Part shown: positions 31,618-40,559 of the stretch, in pieces
Layout of the letters: each line of letters starts with the position of its first letter
Numbering within the stretch: the first letter of the stretch is position 1
Assembly (NCBI GenBank): GCA_903827955.1
Contig: CAIKKJ010000081.1
Coordinates: 1-40,835 of the forward strand
From: an uncultured Verrucomicrobia subdivision 3 bacterium
GTDB taxonomy: Bacteria; Verrucomicrobiota; Verrucomicrobiia; Limisphaerales; UBA11358
Length of the DNA: 40,835 nucleotides
Direction of reading: 5' to 3'
The notes under the pieces: model-generated
Told to the model about the DNA's origin: nothing
Databases searched by the model: none
Seen by the model: the letters and a program-made list of their open reading frames with translations, nothing else
Program-made: the position numbers and the translations under genes

Positions 31618-32367
31618 TCAGCCCTGTGGGCGGATTTTTTTCCAGAGCCAGCCGAGCGGATCGTAGTATTCGTCCACCACGCGTTCCTTCAATGGGATGA
31701 TCGCGTTGTCGGTGATGGTGATGTGTTCGGGGCAAACCTTGGTGCAGCACTTAGTGATGTTGCAGAAGCCGATGCCCTGCGCCTGTTTGAGATCGGCCAA
31801 GCGGTCTTCAGTGTCGAGCGGGTGCATTTCCAGCGCGGCGGTGTAAACCAGAAAGCGCGGGCCGATGAATTCCTCGTGCTTGTGATGGTCGCGCAGAACG
31901 TGGCAGACGTCCTGGCAGAGGAAGCATTCGATGCACTTGCGGAACTCCTGCACGCGGTCAACGTCTTCCTGCATCATGCGCCAAGTGCCGTCTTCGCAGT
32001 CGGGCTTGCGGGGATTGAACTTCTTGATCTTGGTTTTGACGCGGAAGTTCCACGACACATCGGTCACGAGATCGCGGATGCTCGGAAACGCGCGCATCGG
32101 CTCGACAGTGATGACTTTGTCGGTGTTGAGCGTATCCATGCGCGTCATGCACATGAGCTTCGGGATGCCGTTGATCTCGGCAGAGCAGGAGCCGCATTTG
32201 CCGGCCTTGCAATTCCAGCGGCACGCCATGTCGTTCGCCTGCGTGGCTTGGATTTTGTGGATCACGTCGAGCACCACGAGACCTTCGGTGATCTCAGTGG
32301 TGTAGTCGACGAACTTGCCGCCGTTCGCGTCTCCGCGCCAAATCCTAAATGTGACTTGTTTGTTCAT
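31618..32367 (-). CDS. sdhB: Succinate dehydrogenase iron-sulfur subunit
   Basis: A 249-residue electron-transfer subunit linking SdhA flavin to the membrane quinone. Cysteines for three clusters are present: 2Fe-2S C53/C58/C61/C73 (NCKAGKCGSCSAE...LMC), 4Fe-4S in CIECFLCQDVC, and 3Fe-4S in CNITKCCTKVCPEH with the shared Cys of the last motif. The ATG overlaps the sdhA stop by four bases (ATGA), so the two are translationally coupled. The insert KPDCEDGTWRMMQED between domains is a feature of the large non-classical SDH group. Confidence 0.96.
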   Translation of the reverse strand: MNKQVTFRIWRGDANGGKFVDYTTEITEGLVVLDVIHKIQATQANDMACRWNCKAGKCGSCSAEINGIPKLMCMTRMDTLNTDKVITVEPMRAFPSIRDLVTDVSWNFRVKTKIKKFNPRKPDCEDGTWRMMQEDVDRVQEFRKCIECFLCQDVCHVLRDHHKHEEFIGPRFLVYTAALEMHPLDTEDRLADLKQAQGIGFCNITKCCTKVCPEHITITDNAIIPLKERVVDEYYDPLGWLWKKIRPQG

Positions 32368-34187
32368 TTCATCTCCTCGATGACTTGTTTCAAATCTTCC
32401 CGCATCGCCGGAATCGGTTCGCGGCGCAATTTCATGGAACCATCCGCCTGCTTGGAAATGACGGAATTATATTTCTGCGCCTCGGGGTCTTTGTTCGGAA
32501 AATCTTCGCGGAAATGTCCGCCGCGACTTTCTTTGCGATCAATGGAACAGAGCGTGATGGCTTCGGAAATCGTCAGCAGATGTTTTAAATCAATCGCCGT
32601 GTGCCAGCCGGGGTTGTATTCGAGGTGGCCTTGCACGGCGACCTTCGCGGCGCGAGCCTTGAGTTTCTCAATGCCCGCGAGGGCAAATTCCATTTCATTC
32701 TGGAGACGCACGATGCCGACGTTCGCCTGCATCATGTTCTGCAAATCGTATTGCACCTGATAAGGCCCTTCAGTGCCGCCGCCCGCCGGACGTTCGAACG
32801 GCTCGACCGCCTCTTTGTAAGCCGCCTCGACTTGCGCGTCGTTGATTTTTCCGGCGGAATTTTCCTTCGCGTATTTCGCCGCGTATTCGCCAGCGCGTTT
32901 GCCGAAGACGATGAGGTCGGAAAGTGAATTACCACCGAGACGATTCGCACCGTGGAGACCGGCGGCACACTCGCCCGCTGCGAACAGACCGGGAACATTC
33001 GTCGCCTGCGTGTCGCCGTTCACGCGGACGCCGCCCATCGCGTAATGCGTGGTCGGACCGACTTCCATCGGCTCCTTGGTGATGTCGAGATTCGCCAGTT
33101 GCATGAACTGATGATACATCGAGGGAATTTTCCGTTTGATGTGCTCGGCGGCATTCGGAATCTTTTCTTTGATCCACGCGATGTCGAGAAACACGCCACC
33201 GTGCGGGCTGCCGCGACCAGCCTTCACTTCGCGGTTGATGCAGCGCGCGACGTGATCGCGCGTCAAAAGTTCCGGCGGACGTTTCGCGTTCTTGTCGTTC
33301 TGCGTGTAACGCCAGCCTTCTTCGGGGTCGGTCGAAGTCTGCGATTTGTAATTGTCGGGAATGTCGTCATACATGAAACGCTTGCCGTCCTTGTTACGCA
33401 ACACGCCGCCTTCGCCGCGCACGCTTTCCGTGACCAAAATTCCTTTGACGCTCGGCGGCCAGATCATGCCTGTGGGATGGAACTGGATGAATTCCATGTC
33501 GAGCAATTCCGCACCCGCGTGATACGCGAGCGAAACACCGTCGCCGGTGCCTTCCCATGAATTGCTGGTCACCGCATACGCGCGACCCAAACCGCCGGTG
33601 CAAACCACGACGGCCTTCGCTTTGAAAATACGGAAACGTCCGCGCTCGCGGTCGTAACCAAACGCGCCAACCACGCGATCGCCATCTTTCAGCAGCGACA
33701 CGATGGTGTATTCCATGTGCACCGTGATGCCTTGATGAATACCGTGATCTTGCAGGGTGCGAATCAATTCGAGACCCGTGCGGTCGCCGACGTGTGCCAG
33801 GCGCGGATAACGATGGCCACCGAAATTGCGCTGCGAAATTTTTCCTTCCTTCGTGCGGTCAAACACTGCGCCCCAAGCTTCGAGTTCGTGGACGCGCGTC
33901 GGGGCTTCCTTGGCGTGCAGTTCAGCCATGCGCCAGTTGTTGACGTATTGCCCGCCGCGCATCGTATCGGCGAAATGGACTTTCCAACTGTCGCGATCGT
34001 CCACGTTGCCCATCGCCGCCGCCATGCCGCCCTCGGCCATGACCGTGTGCGCTTTGCCGAGCAGTGATTTGCAGATCAGCCCGACTTTGACACCAGCCGC
34101 CGAGGCTTCAATCGCTGCGCGCAAACCAGCACCGCCGGCACCGATGACCAGGACGTCGTATTCGTGAGTTTCGTAATTGGTAGCCAC
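32364..34187 (-). CDS. sdhA: Succinate dehydrogenase flavoprotein subunit
   Basis: A 607-residue catalytic subunit that oxidises succinate to fumarate in the TCA cycle. The FAD dinucleotide motif is VLVIGAGGAGLRAAIEA (12-28). H47 in KAHTVMAEGG is the expected site of covalent FAD attachment. Substrate-site motifs are FIQFHPTGM, TESVRGEGG and the capping-domain arginine segment. HYAMGGVRVN, GLHGANRLGGNSL and the C-terminal SRGGHFREDFP are all canonical. It is the middle gene of sdhCAB, with a 21-bp gap to sdhC and a four-base overlap with sdhB. Confidence 0.97.
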   Translation of the reverse strand: MATNYETHEYDVLVIGAGGAGLRAAIEASAAGVKVGLICKSLLGKAHTVMAEGGMAAAMGNVDDRDSWKVHFADTMRGGQYVNNWRMAELHAKEAPTRVHELEAWGAVFDRTKEGKISQRNFGGHRYPRLAHVGDRTGLELIRTLQDHGIHQGITVHMEYTIVSLLKDGDRVVGAFGYDRERGRFRIFKAKAVVVCTGGLGRAYAVTSNSWEGTGDGVSLAYHAGAELLDMEFIQFHPTGMIWPPSVKGILVTESVRGEGGVLRNKDGKRFMYDDIPDNYKSQTSTDPEEGWRYTQNDKNAKRPPELLTRDHVARCINREVKAGRGSPHGGVFLDIAWIKEKIPNAAEHIKRKIPSMYHQFMQLANLDITKEPMEVGPTTHYAMGGVRVNGDTQATNVPGLFAAGECAAGLHGANRLGGNSLSDLIVFGKRAGEYAAKYAKENSAGKINDAQVEAAYKEAVEPFERPAGGGTEGPYQVQYDLQNMMQANVGIVRLQNEMEFALAGIEKLKARAAKVAVQGHLEYNPGWHTAIDLKHLLTISEAITLCSIDRKESRGGHFREDFPNKDPEAQKYNSVISKQADGSMKLRREPIPAMREDLKQVIEEMK

Positions 34188-34208
34188 AATAAAAATTTGG
34201 TTCGGAAA

Positions 34209-35048
34209 TTAAAATTTGAAGAACACAAAATCATTGATGTGACCGGTCGCGCACAACCGGATATAAATATCCGTGAAGCCGACCCAGAACAAGCTGACCC
34301 ATGCCCACATCATGTGTTTGGTGTTGAGGCAGGTCACGCAGTTATAAGCCTTCGCGCACGACGGCGCTTTGGTTTTAGAATCGAGAAAGCCGCCGATCAG
34401 ATGCCGCAGTGAGTGGCAGCCGAACGTGTAAAGCCCGAGGAAAATCGGATTCAAAATCATCACCACAGTTCCCACACCGAGGCCAAAATGCTTAACGCCG
34501 GTCACATCGGTGAACCACATTCCTTTCCACGCGTCATGCGCCAGCAGCACGATGAACAGCACCGCCAGATAAAAAAAGTAGCGGTGGACATTTTGCATGA
34601 TGAGCGGGAAAGACTTTTCACCGAGAAAAGTTTTGCGCGGCTCGCCCACGGCGCAGTTGATCGGGTCGGCCCAAAAAGCTTTATAATAAGCGCCACGGTA
34701 ATAATAGCAGGTGAACCGGAAGCCGGCGGGGATCCACAGAATCAAAAACGCGGGCGAGAACGGTGCCCAGCTTGGCCACCACGACGGCAGTTTACCAATC
34801 GCGTGCGGCGAGACGCCCCAGAATTCCGGCGAGTAAAAAGGAGAAAGATAATTTGCGCCGTTACCGCCATACCAATAGCTGGGAACGCCAGTCTTCATGT
34901 CGCTGACACCTTGAAACGCCGCCCACGTCGAGTAGACGATGAAAGCGGAAAATCCGAGGAATACCGCGAGCGGCTGGAGCCACCAAGAGTCGGGACGGGA
35001 CGTAGCGCCGAACGGGCGTTGTTTGGGAAGTGAGTCTGCGTAGGCCAT
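34209..35048 (-). CDS. sdhC: Long succinate dehydrogenase membrane anchor, cytochrome b subunit
   Basis: A 279-residue polytopic protein encoded directly before sdhA. About five hydrophobic segments can be drawn (near 29-47, 95-115, 150-172, 192-215, 245-265). Candidate haem ligands are histidines in QNVHRYFFYL, LLAHDAWKG and FGCHSLRHLIGG. Cysteines in KAYNCVTCLNTKH are notable. It is about twice the size of ordinary SdhC or SdhD, and no sdhD is present. The single large anchor resembles the Sdh1-type complexes of actinobacteria and acidobacteria, so the function is mainly inferred from operon position and helix pattern. Confidence 0.85.
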   Translation of the reverse strand: MAYADSLPKQRPFGATSRPDSWWLQPLAVFLGFSAFIVYSTWAAFQGVSDMKTGVPSYWYGGNGANYLSPFYSPEFWGVSPHAIGKLPSWWPSWAPFSPAFLILWIPAGFRFTCYYYRGAYYKAFWADPINCAVGEPRKTFLGEKSFPLIMQNVHRYFFYLAVLFIVLLAHDAWKGMWFTDVTGVKHFGLGVGTVVMILNPIFLGLYTFGCHSLRHLIGGFLDSKTKAPSCAKAYNCVTCLNTKHMMWAWVSLFWVGFTDIYIRLCATGHINDFVFFKF

Positions 35049-35192
35049 AAGCGTGGGCGAAAATTATCGGAATCGCCGCCGTAGCGCAACGGGGGAAACC
35101 AGCTATAAGCCTCGCTTGGTCGCCACTTGCCGATGACTAATCACCGGTTTGTCAACGCCCAACCAATGCCCGGTGCAAAATCCGGGCTTCGA

Positions 35193-36254
35193 TCACAGCC
35201 CGTTCAACACATCAATCAACTGCCGGAGTCTTCCATAGTCGCGGCGGTTGAAGTTGAAGCCGATGCGCGCGAGATGCAACTGATCGTTGTCCTCCACTTC
35301 TTCGGGCGTCGGTTGAATGGCGGAAATTTTTCCATCAATGATGATGTCGGCAAAATCCTCGTTTAATGCTTCGATGGCGGAGGCGCTCGGCGCATTCTTC
35401 ATGCGCATGATGAAGAGGTCTTTCACAAAGCGCGTGGAATGAAAATTCCGGTAGAAACGCGCGACGATCCTGACGGCTTCGTCGGTGCTGTCGGTGATCT
35501 GGTAGAGGTTCAGGTCGTCAGGCGAGATGAGTTTGTCGCGGAGTAGATGTTCGCGGATCTGCTTGTCCCACGTCTTCCAATAAGTCCCGCCGGGCCGGTC
35601 CACGAGCACGAGCGGCATGAGCTGGCTCTTGCCGGTCTGCATGAGCGTGATGGCCTCGTAGCCTTCATCCATCGTGCCGAAGCCGCCGGGGAAAAGCACA
35701 ATCGCATCCGAGTGGCGGATGAAAATCAGTTTCCGCGTAAAGAAATATTTGAAGGTGATGAGCTTTTTGTCTTCCGCAATAACGGGGTTGGCGGATTGTT
35801 CCCACGGCAAGCGGATGTTCACGCCGAAACTGTGTTCGGGCGTGGCGCCTTCGTGCCCGGCCTGCATGATGCCGGGGCCGGCACCGGTGATGACCATGTA
35901 ACCGGCCTCCACAATTTTTTTCCCAAACTCAACCGCCTGCTGGTATTCGATGCTTTCGGGTTTGGTGCGGGCGGAGCCGAAGATGGTGACCTTGCGCTTC
36001 TGGTGATATGGCGCAAAGATTCGGAACGCGTAGCGCAATTCGCGCACGGCGGTCTGGATGACGCGCACGTCGCCCTTGTCCTTCACATCGGTGAGCATCT
36101 TGAGCGCGTTCTCGATGATGTCGGCAACTTCGGCTTCGTTGTGGCCACCGCCTTTGGATTGGATGAGTTCTTGGATGCGCCGTGTCAGTTCGGGATCCGC
36201 TGGAGTTTTTTCATTCCTTTTCATAACCGGGACAAAATAGCGGCGAGGCGGCAA
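35193..36254 (-). CDS. LOG-family (TIGR00730) nucleotide 5'-monophosphate nucleosidase-like protein
   Basis: A 353-residue protein with a Rossmann-like lysine-decarboxylase-like (LOG) fold. VTIFGSARTKPES, GYMVITGAGPGIMQAGHEGA (quoted in full, 20 residues) and the diagnostic PGGFGTMDEGYEAI are present. The last one is the PGGxGTxxE motif that binds the phosphate and does catalysis in LOG/PpnN enzymes, which cleave AMP-type nucleotides to base and ribose phosphate. The N- and C-terminal extensions (about 85 and 90 residues) make it longer than plain LOG proteins and closer to PpnN. ATG 36224 (MKRNEKTP) is a plausible alternative start. Confidence 0.9.
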   Translation of the reverse strand: MPPRRYFVPVMKRNEKTPADPELTRRIQELIQSKGGGHNEAEVADIIENALKMLTDVKDKGDVRVIQTAVRELRYAFRIFAPYHQKRKVTIFGSARTKPESIEYQQAVEFGKKIVEAGYMVITGAGPGIMQAGHEGATPEHSFGVNIRLPWEQSANPVIAEDKKLITFKYFFTRKLIFIRHSDAIVLFPGGFGTMDEGYEAITLMQTGKSQLMPLVLVDRPGGTYWKTWDKQIREHLLRDKLISPDDLNLYQITDSTDEAVRIVARFYRNFHSTRFVKDLFIMRMKNAPSASAIEALNEDFADIIIDGKISAIQPTPEEVEDNDQLHLARIGFNFNRRDYGRLRQLIDVLNGL

Positions 36255-36308
36255 AAGGCAATACGCGCGTTTGCATGCGATTTTAAAATCATTTTCGACA
36301 GAGTGAAA

Positions 36309-36343
36309 ATCCGTGTTCCATCCGTGTTCAATCTGTGGCTAAA
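36309..36343 (+). repeat. ATCCGTGTT...TGTGGCTAAA dispersed repeat, copy 1
   Basis: ATCCGTGTTCCATCCGTG followed by TTCAATCTGTGGCTAAA, just before the kdsB GTG. It matches 37486-37520 in the same orientation and 37079-37113 in reverse. Confidence 0.85.
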
Positions 36344-36350
36344 TGAAGCC

Positions 36351-37091
36351 GTGAAAATTCTCGGTATCATCCCCGCGCGCTTTGCCTCCACCCGGTTCCC
36401 CGGCAAACCGCTAGCGCTCATCGCGGGCAAGCCGCTCATCCAGCACGTCGTCGAGCAATGCCAGAAGGCGAAGTCCCTTTCGGAAGTCATCGTGGCCACG
36501 GACGACACGCGCATCTGGGAAGTGGCGCAGAATTTTTGCCGCGTGGAGATGACCCGCCCGGAACATCCGAGCGGCAGCGACCGCATCGCGGAAGTCGCGG
36601 AACGCTGCGGCGGCGATGCCGTGGTGAACATTCAGGGCGACGAACCGTTGATTGACCCGAACGTGATTGACGCGGTGGCGAACGCGCTGGCGCAAAATGA
36701 AATGTCCACCGCCGCGACGCTCATCAAGAATCTGGCCGAGCTCGACAACCCGAATGTCGTAAAAGTCGTTGTCAATGCCGCTGGCCGCGCGTTATATTTT
36801 TCGCGGCGCACGATTCCGTATCTGCGTGATGCCGCCAACCGTCCGAGCAACGAGCAGTTGGCGGCGTTTCCTTTTTTGAAGCATCTGGGCATTTACGGAT
36901 TCCGGCGCGAGACGCTGCTGCGGCTGGTGAAATTCCCGGTGTCGCCGCTGGAAAATGCGGAGAAGCTGGAGCAGTTGCGCGCTTTGGAAAACGGCATCGG
37001 CATCGCGGTGGTGAAAGTGGATTACGACAGCATTGGCGTGGATCTGCCGGAAGATGTGGCAAAAGTTGAAGCAATCATTAGCCACAGATGA
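36351..37091 (+). CDS. kdsB: 3-deoxy-manno-octulosonate cytidylyltransferase
   Basis: A 246-residue cytoplasmic enzyme that activates KDO with CTP to give CMP-KDO for lipopolysaccharide inner core, pointing to a Gram-negative envelope. N-terminal IIPARFASTRFPGKPLALI (about 5-23) is the KdsB nucleotide-binding signature. VATDDTRI, HPSGSDRIAEV, NIQGDEPLI and FKHLGIYGFRRE-type (here LKHLGIYGFRRE) motifs follow. GTG 36351 is the only start that yields the right N-terminus; the open frame reaches back to 35547 but is antisense to the LOG gene there. The last codons (S-H-R-stop) fall inside a dispersed repeat. CTP synthase lies downstream, which fits the substrate need. Confidence 0.95.
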   Translation: MKILGIIPARFASTRFPGKPLALIAGKPLIQHVVEQCQKAKSLSEVIVATDDTRIWEVAQNFCRVEMTRPEHPSGSDRIAEVAERCGGDAVVNIQGDEPLIDPNVIDAVANALAQNEMSTAATLIKNLAELDNPNVVKVVVNAAGRALYFSRRTIPYLRDAANRPSNEQLAAFPFLKHLGIYGFRRETLLRLVKFPVSPLENAEKLEQLRALENGIGIAVVKVDYDSIGVDLPEDVAKVEAIISHR

Positions 37092-37113
37092 AACACGGTT
37101 TGAACACGGATTT
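37079..37113 (-). repeat. ATCCGTGTT...TGTGGCTAAA dispersed repeat, copy 2 (inverted)
   Basis: TAGCCACAGATGAAACACGG followed by TTTGAACACGGATTT is the reverse complement form of the repeats at 36309 and 37486. It includes the final codons and stop of kdsB and ends six bases before the DUF2513 ATG. Confidence 0.85.
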
Positions 37114-37118
37114 CTGAA

Positions 37119-37481
37119 ATGAAGCGCGACATGGACATGATTCGGCAATTGCTAATTGACGCGGAAGCGCATGATAGCAAGCCACCATTTTTAGCAGCAG
37201 ATGATCCGAACGTAGTTTATCAGATTTCACTTTTGAACGAGGCGGGGCTGATGAATGCAGTTATCCGTAAGAACGAACATGGATTGCCAAGGGATGCAAT
37301 CATTACAGGATTAACTTGGGATGGTCATGATTTTCTTGATGCCGCTCGGGATGAAACAATTTGGAAGAAAGCTCAAGACCTAATTCTGAAGCCGGGCATG
37401 TCATGGACGTTTTCAGTTTTGTTGGAATGGCTAAAGCAAGAAGCACAGAAACGCATTTTCGGGATTTCAACAAGTAGTTGA
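37119..37481 (+). CDS. DUF2513-family protein
   Basis: A 120-residue protein recognised by MKRDMDMIRQLLIDAE at the N-terminus, YQISLLNEAGLMNA in the middle and LTWDGHDFLDAARDETIWKKA, the strongest DUF2513 signature. The family has no known function and is frequent in phages, integrated elements and accessory regions. The gene is visibly more AT-rich than kdsB and pyrG on either side, with different codon preference. It is flanked within a few bases by inverted copies of a dispersed repeat, consistent with recent acquisition between two core genes. It has its own ATG six bases after the repeat. Confidence 0.85.
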   Translation: MKRDMDMIRQLLIDAEAHDSKPPFLAADDPNVVYQISLLNEAGLMNAVIRKNEHGLPRDAIITGLTWDGHDFLDAARDETIWKKAQDLILKPGMSWTFSVLLEWLKQEAQKRIFGISTSS

Positions 37482-37485
37482 AACA

Positions 37486-37520
37486 ATCCGTGTTTCTTCC
37501 GTGTTCAATCCGTGGCTAAA
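37486..37520 (+). repeat. ATCCGTGTT...TGTGGCTAAA dispersed repeat, copy 3
   Basis: ATCCGTGTTTCTTCCGTG followed by TTCAATCCGTGGCTAAA, beginning five bases after the DUF2513 stop and ending 16 bases before the pyrG ATG. It is in the same orientation as copy 1 and inverted relative to copy 2. A shortened form (CCATCCGTGGTTAAAAT) is visible at 10002-10018. Confidence 0.85.
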
Positions 37521-37536
37521 ATAATTTTAATTTGAA

Positions 37537-39150
37537 ATGAAATTTATATTTGTAACTGGTGGGGTCGTGAGTTCGCTCGGCAAAGGTTTGACCGCCGCCG
37601 CGCTCGGCACGCTGCTCGAAAACCGCGGCCTCAAGGTCGCGCTGCAAAAATTCGACCCGTATCTCAACGTGGATCCGGGCACGATGTCGCCGTATCAGCA
37701 CGGCGAAGTCTATGTGCTCGACGACGGCGCGGAAACTGATTTGGACTTGGGCCATTACGAACGTTTCACCAGCACCAAGCTCTCGCGGATGAACAATCTG
37801 ACGAGCGGGCAGGTGTATCAGAAGGTGTTGAACAATGAGCGCGAAGGCGTCTATCTCGGCAAGACCGTGCAGGTGATTCCGCACGTCACCGACGAAATCA
37901 AACGTCGCATCCATCTGCTCGCCGAGACAAGCAAGGCGGATGTCATCATCACCGAAATCGGCGGCACCACCGGCGATATCGAAGGCCTGCCGTTCGTCGA
38001 AGCGATCCGCGAGTTCGCACTGGAAGCCGGCATCGGTAACACCTGTTTCATTCACGTCACCTACGTTCCCTTCATCAAAGCGGCGGGGGAATTAAAAACG
38101 AAACCGACGCAGCAATCCGTCGCCAAGCTCCGTGAAATCGGTGTGTCACCGCACGTCATCGTCGCGCGGTGCGAGAAGCCGCTCGACAAGGAATTGCGTC
38201 AGAAGATTTCCATGTTCTGCAACGTCCCGGTCGAAGCCGTCATCGAAGCCAAGGACGTTGACCACAGCATTTATGAAATGCCGCTCATGCTCCAGCGCGA
38301 GCGCATGGACGACTTGGTCTGCCGCATCCTGCATCTTACCACGCCGGCGGCCAACATGTCGCACTGGCAGGAAATCATCCGCAAGCTCATCGCCCCGCGA
38401 CACCGCGTGCGCGTTGGCGTCGTCGGCAAATACATCGGTTTGCAGGATGCTTATAAATCCGTTTATGAATCGCTCATCCACGGCGGCATCGGCAACGATT
38501 GCGGCGTGGAGATCGTGCAGGTGGACGCGGAAGAAATTGAAAAATTTGGTGCGGAAAAAATGCTCAATGGCATTGGCGGCGTCTGCGTGCCCGGCGGCTT
38601 CGGCGAACGCGGCATCGAAGGAAAAATTCTCGCGGCAAAATACGCGCGCGAAAATAAAATCCCCTACCTCGGCCTCTGCCTCGGCATGCAGATCGCGACG
38701 ATTGAATTTGCCCGCAGCGTTTTGAAACTGGATAAAGCGCACTCGACCGAGTTCGATGAAAATTCCCCGCACCCCGTCATCGCGCTGCTCGATGCGCAAC
38801 GCAAAGTCACTAAAAAAGGCGGCACCATGCGCCTCGGCGCACAGCCGTGCCAGTTGCAAGTGGGCTCCAAGGCGGGATTGCTCTACGGCTCGTTTGTCAT
38901 CCACGAACGTCATCGCCACCGCTACGAGTTCAACAACAACTACCGCGAGAAATTTGAAAAAGCCGGTTTTGTTTTCAGCGGCACGTCGCCGGACGGCAAG
39001 CTGGTGGAAGTCATCGAACTGAAAGATCATCCGTTCTACCTAGCGAGCCAGTTCCATCCGGAATTTTTGAGCAAGCCGCACCTGCCGCATCCGCTATTCA
39101 AAGGTTTCATTGCGGCGGCACACCAGCACATCCATCACAAGCCGCTTTAG
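37537..39150 (+). CDS. pyrG: CTP synthase
   Basis: A 537-residue enzyme that aminates UTP to CTP using glutamine and ATP. The N-terminal synthetase domain (1-267) has [17 protein letters not shown] (8-24), [20 protein letters not shown] (quoted 20 residues), [11 protein letters not shown] and the KPTQQSV segment. The C-terminal class I glutaminase (about 290-537) has GGFGERG, catalytic Cys at about 381 in YLGLCLGMQ, and His/Glu in SQFHPEF near 507. Length and all motifs are normal. Its product CTP is used by kdsB upstream. The folC start follows 19 bases after the stop. Confidence 0.98.
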   Translation: MKFIFVTGGVVSSLGKGLTAAALGTLLENRGLKVALQKFDPYLNVDPGTMSPYQHGEVYVLDDGAETDLDLGHYERFTSTKLSRMNNLTSGQVYQKVLNNEREGVYLGKTVQVIPHVTDEIKRRIHLLAETSKADVIITEIGGTTGDIEGLPFVEAIREFALEAGIGNTCFIHVTYVPFIKAAGELKTKPTQQSVAKLREIGVSPHVIVARCEKPLDKELRQKISMFCNVPVEAVIEAKDVDHSIYEMPLMLQRERMDDLVCRILHLTTPAANMSHWQEIIRKLIAPRHRVRVGVVGKYIGLQDAYKSVYESLIHGGIGNDCGVEIVQVDAEEIEKFGAEKMLNGIGGVCVPGGFGERGIEGKILAAKYARENKIPYLGLCLGMQIATIEFARSVLKLDKAHSTEFDENSPHPVIALLDAQRKVTKKGGTMRLGAQPCQLQVGSKAGLLYGSFVIHERHRHRYEFNNNYREKFEKAGFVFSGTSPDGKLVEVIELKDHPFYLASQFHPEFLSKPHLPHPLFKGFIAAAHQHIHHKPL

Positions 39151-39169
39151 TAGCAAGGCCGAAGTCAGA

Positions 39170-40435
39170 ATGAAGAACGAAGAAATTCCGGGCTACGCTG
39201 CCGCCATTGAATTTCTCTACGGCCTGCAGCTATTCGGCGCGAACTTCGGGCTGGAACGGGCGCACAAACTCGCCGCGCTCGCCGGTAATCCGCAGGAAAA
39301 ACTCCGCTTCATCCACGTCGCCGGCACGAACGGCAAAGGTTCGACCTGCGCGATGCTGGAAAGCATTTATCGCGCAGCCGGCTTGCGCGTGGGGCTGTTC
39401 ACTTCGCCGCATCTGGTTTCATTTCGTGAACGAATTCAAATCAATCGGTGTTTGATTTCAGAAACGGATGTCGCACGACTGGCCGCGGAATTGCAGGAGT
39501 CACTCAAAGAATTTTCTCCCGAACAACATCCGACGATGTTCGAGGTCGTCACCGTGATGGCGTTAAAATATTTTGCGGAGCAAAAATGCGATCTCATCAT
39601 CTGGGAAACCGGCCTTGGCGGACGGCTTGACGCGACAAACATCGTCGCGCCGCTCGCAAGCGTCATCACTAACATTGCCTTCGACCACACGCAATGGCTC
39701 GGTGACACGCTGGAAAAAATCGCGGCGGAAAAAGCCGGCATCATCAAACCCGGCGTGCCGGTCGTCACAGCGGCAACCCAATCGGAAGTGCTGGCCGTGA
39801 TTGAGCAGGTTGCCAATTCGCTCAACACTTCGCTGACACGCGCAGTTTCATCTTCCGTCTTCCATCTTCCCTCCTCGCTGCCATTATCCGGCGAACATCA
39901 AAAACAAAACGCCGCGCTCGCGCTCGCCACCGTGGCGGTGTTACAAAAACAAATCCCCGTCAGCGAAGAAAAAATTCACGAAGGATTGGCCAGTGTAACA
40001 TGGTCTGGGCGTTTGCAACGGATTGAGCGCGGTGAGCAGAAATTTCTGCTGGATGGCGCGCACAATGTCGCCGGCGTGGAGGCGTTGCGCGCGGCGCTGG
40101 CGGGCGGGACGCCGTTCACGTTCATCCTCGGCTTTTTGGGCGACAAGGACTGGCGGCTGATGTGCACAACGCTTGCACCGCTTGCCGCAACCATTTTCAC
40201 CGTGCCGGTCGCCAGCGAGCGGACCGCCGCCGCCACCGAGGTGGCTGAAATTTTTCGGCAGTCAAATCCGGCGGCAAAAGTTTTTGCGTGCGGTTCATTG
40301 CGCGAAGCATTGGCGCAGGCGGCGGCTGAAAAATTTATCGTCATCACCGGCTCGCTCTATCTGGTTGGCGAAGCGCTGGCGCTGCTGGACCCGGCATTTG
40401 CAGGCGCGGGTGATGAACGCGGGTTGAACAATTGA
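39170..40435 (+). CDS. folC: Folylpolyglutamate / dihydrofolate synthase
   Basis: A 421-residue Mur-ligase-family enzyme that adds glutamate to folates, and usually to dihydropteroate as well. The P-loop is HVAGTNGKGSTCAML (about 47-61). TSPHLVSFRERIQIN, WETGLGGRLDATN, NIAFDHTQWLGDTLEKIAAE (quoted 20 residues) and KAGIIKPGVPVV are canonical. The C-terminal domain has LLDGAHNVAGVEAL and LGFLGDKDWR. I use ATG 39170 (MKNEEIPGYAAAIEFL); the open frame extends back to 39110 inside pyrG. It is probably co-transcribed with pyrG. Confidence 0.95.
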   Translation: MKNEEIPGYAAAIEFLYGLQLFGANFGLERAHKLAALAGNPQEKLRFIHVAGTNGKGSTCAMLESIYRAAGLRVGLFTSPHLVSFRERIQINRCLISETDVARLAAELQESLKEFSPEQHPTMFEVVTVMALKYFAEQKCDLIIWETGLGGRLDATNIVAPLASVITNIAFDHTQWLGDTLEKIAAEKAGIIKPGVPVVTAATQSEVLAVIEQVANSLNTSLTRAVSSSVFHLPSSLPLSGEHQKQNAALALATVAVLQKQIPVSEEKIHEGLASVTWSGRLQRIERGEQKFLLDGAHNVAGVEALRAALAGGTPFTFILGFLGDKDWRLMCTTLAPLAATIFTVPVASERTAAATEVAEIFRQSNPAAKVFACGSLREALAQAAAEKFIVITGSLYLVGEALALLDPAFAGAGDERGLNN

Positions 40436-40559
40436 ACGCCAAAAAATAGGGCTGTTTGAAAAAGCCACACCGGTTCAGGAAATACACGGCATTGAAGTCA
40501 GGCTTCCCAATTGAGCCGCGCACTCGACACTTCCCTCGGCACTGGTTAGCTTTTGCCTC

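Noticed and set aside
35547-36350. Long upstream extension of the kdsB open frame (268 codons)
   Set aside because: It is antisense to the LOG-family gene, shows no family features, and KdsB homology begins exactly at GTG 36351.
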